A DNA stretch of 26,724 nucleotides from the NCBI GenBank assembly GCA_022511505.1, contig JAFLTK010000057.1, positions 1 to 26,724 of the forward strand, read 5' to 3'. Below, piece after piece: positions 14,086 through 20,761 of this stretch. Position 1 is the stretch's first letter, and each line of letters opens with the position of its first letter. The stretch is from Muribaculaceae bacterium. GTDB lineage: Bacteria; Bacteroidota; Bacteroidia; Bacteroidales; Muribaculaceae. A program made the position numbers and the translations under genes. The notes beneath the pieces are model-generated. The model saw nothing but the letters and a program-made list of their open reading frames with translations, did not search any database and was not told where the DNA came from.

Positions 14086-15186
14086 ATGAGAACAATTTTT
14101 CTAAGGTCAATCGCGGCTGCCGCGGCATGCACGATTGCTGTATCGGCAAGCGCCGGCGCCGTTGCTCGCTGGCTCGAGACCGAGCACAATTTCGGCGCCT
14201 TTGATGAGGAGATGGGTGTTGCCACCTGCGAGTTCAAGGCGGTTAACGACGGCGACGAGCCTCTCGTCGTTGTCAACGCTCGCGCCAACTGCGGTTGCAC
14301 AAGGCCATCCTATTCCCCCGAGCCGGTCATGCCGGGCGACACGCTTGTCATCACGGTGGGCTATGATCCCGAAGGGCGCCCGGGGCGTTTCACCAAATAT
14401 ATTAAGGTGGAAACCAACGGGAATCCGGGACGAGGCGAGTTGAAAATCACCGGCACCGTAATTGGCGCAGCCAACTCCCTTCGCTCGCGCTATCCCATTG
14501 ACCTTGGAGCAGTTAAACTCCGCGATAAGGTCGTGGCCTACGGCGAGGTGCTCAAGGGGAAGACGCTTGGCGCCTACATCGAGGGCTACAATGCCACGGC
14601 CGAGCCCATCACCCCGCGTGTCGACAATCTGCCGCCCTACATCACTGCCCGCATTGAGCCCGAAATCGTTCCGCCGGGCGAGCAGTTCATCATCTCGACC
14701 GTGGCCCACTCTGAGCGCACAAACCAATGGGGCGTTGTCACCGGAGACTTTGATTTCTACCCAACCGACAATGCTGAGCCGATAACCCTCTCGGCAGTCA
14801 TGATTATAAAGGAAGACTTCTCGACGCTAACGCCCCAACAGCGACAGAACGCGCCGGTGGCCGACATCGAGCCGACCAAACTTGACCTTGGCCGCATCGA
14901 CCCGTCCTCTATGACAAGCCCCCTCTCAGCATCGTTTGAAATCAAGAATAGCGGCAACGACCCGCTGATAGTACGCGCCATCGCGTGTGTCGACAACGCC
15001 GTGACCATCGATAACATAAAGCCCGATATCAAAATCAAGGGCGGCAAAAGTCTCAAAGTTACCGTCAAGGTCGACCCCGCGCAATTGGCCGGACGCACCT
15101 TGCTGAACGCCCGCATTATAGTCACCACCAACGATCCCGAAGACCCTTCGCAGACAGTGCGTGTCGTTGGTGAAATCACTAAATAA
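14086..15186 (+). CDS. DUF1573-domain exported protein (second, two Ig-like domains)
   Basis: The ATG at 14086 gives 366 residues and a signal peptide (MRTIFLRSIAAAAACTIAVS, ASAG region). A TTG five codons upstream would overlap the preceding gene. The first domain (about 28-127) is DUF1573: ETEHNFGAF, NCGCTRPSYSPEP with Cys69 and Cys71, and MPGDTLVI. A second ASH/Ig-like domain occupies about 265-366 (KLDLGRIDPSS, FEIKNSGNDPLIV, TTNDPEDPSQTVRVVGEI). The region between looks like a third, weaker beta domain. A role in envelope structure or protein-protein contacts is plausible but unproven. Confidence 0.83.
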   Translation: MRTIFLRSIAAAAACTIAVSASAGAVARWLETEHNFGAFDEEMGVATCEFKAVNDGDEPLVVVNARANCGCTRPSYSPEPVMPGDTLVITVGYDPEGRPGRFTKYIKVETNGNPGRGELKITGTVIGAANSLRSRYPIDLGAVKLRDKVVAYGEVLKGKTLGAYIEGYNATAEPITPRVDNLPPYITARIEPEIVPPGEQFIISTVAHSERTNQWGVVTGDFDFYPTDNAEPITLSAVMIIKEDFSTLTPQQRQNAPVADIEPTKLDLGRIDPSSMTSPLSASFEIKNSGNDPLIVRAIACVDNAVTIDNIKPDIKIKGGKSLKVTVKVDPAQLAGRTLLNARIIVTTNDPEDPSQTVRVVGEITK

Positions 15187-15200
15187 CCCTTCTCATCAAA

Positions 15201-16301
15201 ATGGAGCATATTGAAAACGACGCTCAATATACCGGGCTGACCGTCAACAGCGGTGTCAAACAGCCGCCAACGGTCAACCCCTATCTGTCCCGACGACCCC
15301 GACGCCGTCCGATGCCCTCGGCCGGCGAAATCGTTGAAGGCATCCTCAAGGGCGACACGACGATGCTGTCACGAGGCGTCACCCTCGTCGAGAGCCTATC
15401 GACTGAACATCAGGCTATTGCCGACGAGATTGTGGAGAAATGCTTGCCATACTCGGGCAACTCGCGCCGCATCGGCATCACCGGCGTTCCCGGCGCAGGC
15501 AAGTCGACGTCGATCGACGTCTTTGGCCTGCACGTCCTGCGCGACGGCGGCAAACTCGCCGTCCTCGCCATCGACCCCTCCAGCGAGCGCACCAAAGGCA
15601 GTATCCTCGGCGACAAAACCCGCATGGAGAAACTCTCGGTTCACCCCTCGGCATTCATCCGTCCCAGCCCTTCGGCAGGCTCTCTCGGTGGAGTGGCCCG
15701 TAAGACGCGCGAGACAATTATCCTCTGTGAAGCCGCGGGATACAACAACATCTTTGTCGAGACCGTCGGCGTAGGGCAAAGCGAAACTGCCGTCCACTCG
15801 ATGGTAGACTTCTTCCTGTTGATACAACTTGCCGGCACCGGCGACGAACTCCAGGGAATCAAACGCGGCATCATGGAGATGGCCGACGGCATTGTTATCA
15901 ACAAAGCCGACGGCGACAACATCGACCGCGCCCGTCTGGCCCAAGCCCAGTTCCGCAGCGCCCTTCAACTGTTCCCGCCCACCCCAAGCGGCTGGAAGCC
16001 CGAGGTGCTGACCTACTCGGGATACTTCGAGAAAGGTATCGACGAGGTGTGGGAAATGATTGACCGCTACTTTGACTTCGTCAAGGCCAACGGCTATTTC
16101 GACATCCGCCGTCGCGAGCAGGCACGTTACTGGATGATGGAGACAATCGATTCAACACTGCGACGCAACTTCTTTGACAACCCCGAGATTGCAGAGCGCC
16201 TCGCCGACCGCGAGCGCCTTGTGCTCGACAACCGTCTCAGTTCTTTCACCGCCGCCCGCGAGTTGCTCGATTTCTACTTCAACAACCTCTGCCGCCGCTA
16301 A
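15201..16301 (+). CDS. meaB: MeaB/ArgK-type GTPase for methylmalonyl-CoA mutase
   Basis: The 366-residue G3E GTPase has Walker A GVPGAGKS (95-102), DPSSERTKGSILGDKTRM (125-142), the family signature ETVGVGQSE (187-195) and guanine-specificity motif NKAD (234-237). C-terminal helices of the type used for dimerisation follow. MeaB protects and reloads the B12-dependent methylmalonyl-CoA mutase, which Bacteroidales use in the succinate-propionate pathway. The mutase genes are not in this window, so the partner must be encoded elsewhere. The gene starts 14 bp after the DUF1573 pair and looks cotranscribed. The first 35 residues are an arginine-rich extension. Confidence 0.92.
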   Translation: MEHIENDAQYTGLTVNSGVKQPPTVNPYLSRRPRRRPMPSAGEIVEGILKGDTTMLSRGVTLVESLSTEHQAIADEIVEKCLPYSGNSRRIGITGVPGAGKSTSIDVFGLHVLRDGGKLAVLAIDPSSERTKGSILGDKTRMEKLSVHPSAFIRPSPSAGSLGGVARKTRETIILCEAAGYNNIFVETVGVGQSETAVHSMVDFFLLIQLAGTGDELQGIKRGIMEMADGIVINKADGDNIDRARLAQAQFRSALQLFPPTPSGWKPEVLTYSGYFEKGIDEVWEMIDRYFDFVKANGYFDIRRREQARYWMMETIDSTLRRNFFDNPEIAERLADRERLVLDNRLSSFTAARELLDFYFNNLCRR

Positions 16302-16347
16302 TCATCAACAACACCAACAACATCAACAACATAAATACCTAAAAATC
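16302..16347 (+). promoter_or_regulatory. CAA-rich leader of the FKBP gene
   Basis: The stretch between meaB and the next ATG is a CAA/CAC/CAT repeat tract. CACCAACAACATCAACA (16312-16328) occurs exactly, on the opposite strand, in the leader of the TPR gene (19142-19126). An unstructured A/C-rich leader probably aids ribosome loading in a phylum that rarely uses Shine-Dalgarno sites. Confidence 0.5.
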
Positions 16348-16905
16348 ATGGAAAAGATTCAACCCGGAAAATATGTAGAGATGGGCTATGACCTCTATGA
16401 AGTCAGCCCCGAGGGCGATATCCTCGTCCACCAGACCGACGTCAACGACCCCGAGAAAATCATCTACGGCGTCACTCGCGGTATGATTGTACCCCTCGAA
16501 AAAGCAATCGAAGGCCTTGAGCCCGGCGGCGAATTTGACGTTAAAGTCAGCGCCGAGGAAGGCTTCGGGCCCTACGACCTCGAGCAGATTGCCGAACTCG
16601 ACAAAGACATCTTCAAGGTCGAGGACAAATTTGACGACGAAATCGTTAAGGTTGGCAACTACGTCCCGATGATGACTGCCGACGGCTTCCGCATCAACGG
16701 CAAAGTTCTCGAAGTGACTCCCACCCACGTCAAAATGGACTTTAACCACCCCCTTGCCGGCAAAGAAATCCGTTTCAAAGGCAAGATTCTGACCGTTCGC
16801 GACGCCACACCCGAAGAACTCAAGCCCGCCACTTGTGGGTGTGGTTGCGGTTGTGACAGCGAAGGCTGTGACAGCGGCTCCTGCGGCGGCGGTTGCAACG
16901 CATAA
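16348..16905 (+). CDS. SlyD-like FKBP peptidyl-prolyl isomerase with Cys-rich tail
   Basis: The ATG at 16348 gives 185 residues. The open frame continues upstream through the CAA tract and the end of meaB, but that part is not FKBP-like. The FKBP domain is split by an insert-in-flap chaperone domain (about 75-130), with VTRGMIVPLEKAIEGL and AEEGFGPYD, then DFNHPLAGKEIRFKGKI (131-147), all typical of SlyD. The tail from 161 has seven cysteines (163, 165, 167, 169, 174, 179, 183) in place of the His-rich tail of E. coli SlyD, which suggests binding of soft metal ions. It catalyses proline isomerisation and acts as a folding chaperone in the cytoplasm. It is the last gene of the helicase unit. 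Confidence 0.9.
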   Translation: MEKIQPGKYVEMGYDLYEVSPEGDILVHQTDVNDPEKIIYGVTRGMIVPLEKAIEGLEPGGEFDVKVSAEEGFGPYDLEQIAELDKDIFKVEDKFDDEIVKVGNYVPMMTADGFRINGKVLEVTPTHVKMDFNHPLAGKEIRFKGKILTVRDATPEELKPATCGCGCGCDSEGCDSGSCGGGCNA

Positions 16906-16927
16906 ATCCCTTCACGAAACCCATGCG

Positions 16928-16970
16928 CAGCGGGGCGTGGCGACATCGTCGTCCGCCCCGCTGATTTGTT
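16928..16970 (+). terminator. Likely terminator after the FKBP gene
   Basis: CAGCGGGGCG (16928-16937) pairs perfectly with CGCCCCGCTG (16954-16963) around a 16-base loop and is followed by the modest T-rich ATTTGTT. It starts 22 bp after the FKBP stop codon. The weak T-run may let some transcription continue into the structured region beyond. Confidence 0.65.
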
Positions 16971-17042
16971 CTACCCGGCAATCGTGAATGCAAGGTCGCC
17001 GAAATTTTTCAGACTAAGCCATTCAAAAGGATGTCGGTTCAG

Positions 17043-17050
17043 TAATTTTG
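17043..17050 (+). promoter_or_regulatory. Possible -7 box for a plus-strand small RNA
   Basis: TAATTTTG fits TAnnTTTG. No good TTTG is found about 26 bases upstream. Transcription would begin near 17057, just before the first strong hairpin. Confidence 0.35.
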
Positions 17051-17056
17051 ATAACT

Positions 17057-17270
17057 AAAATCGATACCGCTACGGGAGGTGCTGAAGGAGGCACCTCCCC
17101 GTGACGAGTCAGGGCACGGGTAGAAAAGAGAGCGGTCGGTGCCGGGGGGCATCGACCGCTGTGGTTTAAAAAACGGCGACAGGGATGTTATGTATCTCGA
17201 ATTTACTGTTACAATATTTAGTTCAGAGTTGTTACCCGCATCGCTGCGGATACTGTCGCCGTTGTTTTTT
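17057..17270 (+). ncRNA. Candidate structured small RNA (plus strand)
   Basis: A transcript from the box at 17043 to the T-run at 17264-17270 would be about 214 bases. It contains ACGGGAGGTGC paired with GCACCTCCCCGT (17072-17102, one bulge), a 13-bp stem AGCGGTCGGTGCC/GGCATCGACCGCT (17131-17143 with 17148-17160, one G-U), and the terminator stem. The segment CGATACCGCT (17062-17071) could also pair with AGCGGTCG (17131-17138), competing with the 13-bp stem, so two folds are possible. I cannot assign it to a known RNA family. The sequence shows structure only, not expression. Confidence 0.35.
17172..17270. terminator. Bidirectional terminator
   Basis: AACGGCGACAG (17172-17182) and CTGTCGCCGTT (17253-17263) form a perfect 11-bp inverted repeat around 70 bases that include a CCGCA-TCGC-TGCGG hairpin (17236-17249). 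T-runs follow on both strands: GTTTTTT at 17264-17270 on the plus strand and TTTTTTAAA below 17174 on the minus strand. It can end the helicase unit from the left and the eight-gene minus unit from the right. Confidence 0.65.
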
Positions 17271-17271
17271 G

Positions 17272-17306
17272 GGTTGCACGCGGCGGCGCGTCACCGCGTG
17301 TCAACC
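17272..17306. other. Stem-loop beside the bidirectional terminator
   Basis: GGTTGCACGCGG (17272-17283) pairs with CCGCGTGTCAACC (17294-17306), 12 base pairs with one bulged T, around CGGCGCGTCA. On the minus strand it lies directly before the bidirectional terminator and could form the 5' part of a minus-strand RNA. Confidence 0.5.
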
Positions 17307-17401
17307 ATATCCTTTCTTACGTCTATTTGACTTATGACAAATAAGTGATATGCGTGTGGCAACGTGTCGTCACTGTTTGGGTTCCTTCATCGTTGCATGT
17401 G

Positions 17402-17440
17402 CAAAGTTACGCAAAATCACGGTAGGATTTGGATTACAAT
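17402..17440 (-). promoter_or_regulatory. Possible minus-strand promoter
   Basis: Read on the minus strand, TAACTTTG (17409-17402) matches the -7 consensus TAnnTTTG exactly, with TTG at 17439-17437 about 30 bases upstream. Transcription would start near 17395 and run about 225 bases to the bidirectional terminator, with no gene in between. It could drive a small RNA. Confidence 0.35.
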
Positions 17441-17496
17441 TGTTAAAAGAGGTTAATTTTTAATCAATTTAACAACTATTATCCCGTACTATTTAC

Positions 17497-19092
17497 TTAT
17501 TTGAAGAGTATTACATATTTATCGAGCAATTGTCGGAATCGCGGGTCGTCGCGCAACGGGGCAACGTTGATGCGGGCGTCGTTGTTGTTTACCCAGTTGT
17601 AATAGTTGGCATATCCGCGCTCGAGAGCTTGCTGCATGTGACGGAAGGCGATGTCTTTCATTCCTTTTTGGGCAAAGAAGCATGTCGCATAGTAGTTGAC
17701 GATGCCGTCGGTATCGTCGACGGAACTGAGGATGGTGTTCATCCACTGCTCGGCTTCGTCGTCTTTGCCGAGGAACAGCAGGGCGAAGCCTTTGAGTGAG
17801 CGGACTTGGTCGAAATCAAAGTCGAGATCGACGACGCGCTCATAGCATGTCTTGGCAACCTCGGGTTGGTAGCGATAGTCGGTCAAAATCCAGCCGCGAA
17901 GCATCAACAGATAGGGGTCGGAGGAGTCGTTTAGGATTGCCTCGCTGAGTGTTACCGATGCTTCCTGATATTGGCCGAGCGATTCTTGAGCGAGAGCGAG
18001 GGCCTGAAGGCCGGCGTTGTCGTCGGGGGACTTTTCGAGCGCAGTCTCGGCGTTTTTCAACGCTTCTTGATAGTTGCCGGTTGCGCGCAGAATGCGGCTC
18101 TTCAGGATATAGTAGGAAGCGCGCTCGGGGTTTGCCTCGATTGCATAGTCGATGTTCATGAGTGCTGTTTCATATTTGCCAAGCGCAAGATAGCACTCGG
18201 CAAGCGAAGCGTTTAGGCCCTCGTAGACATACAGCCGTTCGTTTATAATCTTGTCATAATCTTCAATGGCTGCGCTATAGTTGCAATGGGACTGGGCTAT
18301 CATGGCGCGGATGTAGTAGAACATGCCCTGACGGGGAGCGCTGCGTATGGCGCCTGTCAAACCGTTGATGACCGACGAGTAATTGGTATCGCTTAATTTA
18401 AAGAGTTCCTGAAGGGCTCGTGCGGTGTTCTCTGAGTCGGTTGAGATTGCCATAATGTAGTCGTCAACGGCACCTTGATTGTCGCCGGCGAGTTGTCTCA
18501 CCTCGGCGCGACTCATGTATACGTCGCTGATAGCGGGAGTCAGATTGACGGCGCGGTCGGCAAAGTCATTGGCAACGCCAAGGTTGTTTTGCTTGACGGC
18601 GATTTTAGCGAGGCCAAACATCGCTTCTTGGCTGCGCGGGTTTAAGCGAAGCAAGGAGGTGTAGTCGTTTTGAGCGTCAGTGTAGTTGCCAAGGTTATAA
18701 TAGGCGTTGGCGCGCAGATAGGTCGCGATATAGTTTTTAGGCTCAATTCCGAGGGCTTCGTTTAGGTCGGTGACGGTCTCGGCATAGCGGTTGGAAAGGC
18801 TGTAGACGTTGGCGCGAAGCAAAAGGGCGCGATAGCGGGCGTCCTTGTCGGCAGCGGGGATGTATCTCATCGCCTGATTGACGTCATCGAGCGCCTGACG
18901 ATACATGTAATGGTTATAGTACTCGTTGCCGCGACGCAAGAGTGTTTCGTAGTCACCGGGGTTCTCGGCAATCACCTCGTCATAGACGGCCATGGTGGCG
19001 CGAGTGATTGGATTATCGATTGATTGGGCGCTCATGGTCATCAGCGATGTCAGGGCGAGAGCGCCGGCTATAAGGAATTGTTTGAATCTCAT
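17497..19092 (-). CDS. Exported tetratricopeptide-repeat protein
   Basis: The 531-residue protein has a signal peptide (MRFKQFLIAGALALTSLMTMSAQ) and helical TPR units over nearly the whole length, for example NYQEALKNAETALEKSPDD, KYETALMNIDYAIEANPERA and SNRYAETVTDLNEALGIEP. TPR arrays are protein-binding scaffolds, and here the protein should act in the periplasm or at the envelope. No enzyme motif is seen. It is the last gene of the minus-strand unit, separated from kdsA by 94 bp, a larger gap than elsewhere in the unit, and it has a CAA-rich leader, so it may also have its own expression control. Confidence 0.85.
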   Translation of the reverse strand: MRFKQFLIAGALALTSLMTMSAQSIDNPITRATMAVYDEVIAENPGDYETLLRRGNEYYNHYMYRQALDDVNQAMRYIPAADKDARYRALLLRANVYSLSNRYAETVTDLNEALGIEPKNYIATYLRANAYYNLGNYTDAQNDYTSLLRLNPRSQEAMFGLAKIAVKQNNLGVANDFADRAVNLTPAISDVYMSRAEVRQLAGDNQGAVDDYIMAISTDSENTARALQELFKLSDTNYSSVINGLTGAIRSAPRQGMFYYIRAMIAQSHCNYSAAIEDYDKIINERLYVYEGLNASLAECYLALGKYETALMNIDYAIEANPERASYYILKSRILRATGNYQEALKNAETALEKSPDDNAGLQALALAQESLGQYQEASVTLSEAILNDSSDPYLLMLRGWILTDYRYQPEVAKTCYERVVDLDFDFDQVRSLKGFALLFLGKDDEAEQWMNTILSSVDDTDGIVNYYATCFFAQKGMKDIAFRHMQQALERGYANYYNWVNNNDARINVAPLRDDPRFRQLLDKYVILFK

Positions 19093-19145
19093 TTATGTTG
19101 GCGTTGTTGTTATTGTTGTTATAGATGTTGATGTTGTTGGTGCAA
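19093..19145 (-). promoter_or_regulatory. CAA-rich leader of the TPR gene
   Basis: On the coding strand this leader is a run of CAACAA and AACAACAAT repeats ending AACATAAATG at the start codon. It contains the exact 17-mer CACCAACAACATCAACA (19142-19126) found before the FKBP gene at 16312-16328. Repeat length could change by slippage and tune translation. Confidence 0.5.
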
Positions 19146-19186
19146 CTAAAATTTAACCAATTGACAACATTATCAATATCTATTAT

Positions 19187-20008
19187 CTAATCTCTGTTCA
19201 AGTCGTTGACACATTGCCGCAAGGTGGCGAGGCGCGTCAGCAGTCCCTCGAGTTGGTCAAGCGGGAGCATATTAGCGCCGTCGCTCTTTGCTTTGGCAGG
19301 GCAGGGATGTGTTTCGAGGAATAGACCGTCGACCCCCACGGCAATGCCGGCGCGGGCGATGGTCTCAATCAGGTCGGGACGGCCACCGGTGACGCCTGCC
19401 GGCTGGTTGGGTTGCTGGAGGGAGTGGGTAGCGTCGAGAATTACCGGGCAACCAAACTGTTGCATCTCGGGGATGCCGCGATAGTCGACAATCAGGTCCT
19501 GATAGCCAAACGATACACCTCGCTCGGTGACGGCGACATTGTTGTTGCCACAGTCGCGCACTTTTTGCACGGCAAAGGCCATTGCGCCCGGTGACAGGAA
19601 CTGTCCTTTTTTGATATTGACGGCGCGACCGGTGCGAGCGGCGGCAACGAGGAGGTCGGTCTGACGGCACAGAAATGCCGGTATCTGAAGGATGTCGACA
19701 ACATCGGCGGCCATGCGTGCCTCTTGCGGTTCATGGATGTCGGTAACAATGGGAACGCCGATACGCTCCTTGACTTTGCGCAAGATTTCGAGTGCTTCAA
19801 GGTCGCCGATTCCGGTAAAAGAGTCGATACGCGAGCGGTTGGCCTTGCGGTAAGAGCCCTTGAAAACGTAAGGGATATTGAGTCGCCCGGCGATGGTTGC
19901 AATCGTGTCGGCAATCTGCAACGCCATCTCCTCGCCCTCAATCACACAGGGGCCGGCGAGGAGAAAGAACTGGGGAGCCGAGGCGGCGACATCAAATTGG
20001 AAATTCAT
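19187..20008 (-). CDS. kdsA: 3-deoxy-8-phosphooctulonate (Kdo-8-P) synthase
   Basis: The 273-residue enzyme condenses phosphoenolpyruvate with arabinose-5-phosphate to make Kdo-8-phosphate for the lipopolysaccharide core. Motifs are LLAGPCVIEGEE (16-27), FKGSYRKANRS, TDIHEPQEA, NIKKGQFLSPGAM, DATHSLQQPN and LFLETHPCPAKAKSDG. Cys21 in AGPC is the metal ligand of metal-dependent (class II) KdsA; E. coli-type enzymes have Asn there. The start lies only 2 bp after the rsmE stop, so the genes are tightly coupled. The protein acts in the cytoplasm. Confidence 0.95.
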   Translation of the reverse strand: MNFQFDVAASAPQFFLLAGPCVIEGEEMALQIADTIATIAGRLNIPYVFKGSYRKANRSRIDSFTGIGDLEALEILRKVKERIGVPIVTDIHEPQEARMAADVVDILQIPAFLCRQTDLLVAAARTGRAVNIKKGQFLSPGAMAFAVQKVRDCGNNNVAVTERGVSFGYQDLIVDYRGIPEMQQFGCPVILDATHSLQQPNQPAGVTGGRPDLIETIARAGIAVGVDGLFLETHPCPAKAKSDGANMLPLDQLEGLLTRLATLRQCVNDLNRD

Positions 20009-20010
20009 AG

Positions 20011-20739
20011 TTATTTATTTGCTTCGATTGATAGTTGGTTTACAATGTGGCAGGTGTCGACAGCCACGAGCGCGGCGGTCTCGGTTCTGAGTCGGTTGTC
20101 GCCAAGGGTGACGGGGACACAGCCGGCGGCGATGGCGCTGTCGACTTCCTCGCGGGAGAAGTCGCCCTCAGGGCCGATTAGTATCAGCACGTTGCTGCCC
20201 GGATTGTATTCGCGGGCAAGGACGCGACGCTCGACCTCGGTGTCACAATAGGCGATGAACCGCGACTCGGCCTCCGGGGCAAAACGTTTTAGCACCTCGG
20301 CGATAGGTGTCATCGGTAGTACCTCGGGCAGCACGGCCTTGAGCGACTGTTTCATTGCCGCGACGGCGATTTTCTCGAGGCGTTCACGCTTAATGTCGCG
20401 ACGTTCGCTGTGGCGGCAAAGCATCGGGATAAAGCGGTTGATGCCTATCTCGGTCAACTTCTCGAGGAGCCACTCCATGCGGTCAATATTTTTGGTCGGA
20501 GCAACGGCGACGGTGATGTCACAGTTCCATGGCAGTTCCACGCGGCGACGCTCCACAATCTCGACGCGGGCGCGCTTGGGATGGGGGTCGACGAGTCTAC
20601 ACGTGAAGCGGTTGCCGCGCCCGTCGATAATCTCGACCGGGTCGCCCTGCTTCATGCGCAGCACGCGCACGCAGTGGCCCGAGTCGCTCTCGGGCAACAC
20701 CTGATTGGTCTCGATATCGGGGGCATAGAACTGAATCAT
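20011..20739 (-). CDS. rsmE: 16S rRNA m3U1498 methyltransferase
   Basis: The ATG at 20739 (MIQFYAPDI) gives 242 residues, the normal length. An ATG at 20784 would add 15 atypical residues and overlap the permease gene. An N-terminal PUA-like domain contains SGHCVRVLRMKQGDPVEIID. The SPOUT domain has the knot motifs ILIGPEGDFSREEVD and LGDNRLRTETAALV. It methylates U1498 of 16S rRNA using S-adenosylmethionine. It lies between the nucleoside permease (22-bp gap) and kdsA (2-bp gap). Confidence 0.93.
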   Translation of the reverse strand: MIQFYAPDIETNQVLPESDSGHCVRVLRMKQGDPVEIIDGRGNRFTCRLVDPHPKRARVEIVERRRVELPWNCDITVAVAPTKNIDRMEWLLEKLTEIGINRFIPMLCRHSERRDIKRERLEKIAVAAMKQSLKAVLPEVLPMTPIAEVLKRFAPEAESRFIAYCDTEVERRVLAREYNPGSNVLILIGPEGDFSREEVDSAIAAGCVPVTLGDNRLRTETAALVAVDTCHIVNQLSIEANK

Positions 20740-20761
20740 AGCGTGTTGTGGCTCTGTTGGG

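Larger units (their letters stand above)
16971..17496. other. Gene-free structured region between convergent units
   Basis: No convincing protein gene lies here; a 63-codon frame at 17139-17330 runs through hairpins and a terminator and is not credible. The region holds at least four stem-loops (17072-17101, 17131-17160, 17172-17263, 17272-17306) and TAnnTTTG promoter boxes on both strands (17043-17050 plus, 17409-17402 minus). Motifs of RNase P RNA, tmRNA and SRP RNA were looked for and not seen. The part nearest the TPR gene (17400-17496) is AT-rich without clear structure. Confidence 0.6.

Noticed and set aside
16971..17306. RNase P RNA, tmRNA or SRP RNA
   Set aside because: The conserved sequence blocks of these RNAs (for example GAGGAAAGTCC of RNase P RNA, or the CCA-ended tRNA-like part of tmRNA) were not found, so only an unassigned structured RNA can be proposed.
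17139..17330. 63-codon plus-strand frame in the hairpin region
   Set aside because: It runs through two hairpins and the bidirectional terminator, with no start-site features or family resemblance.
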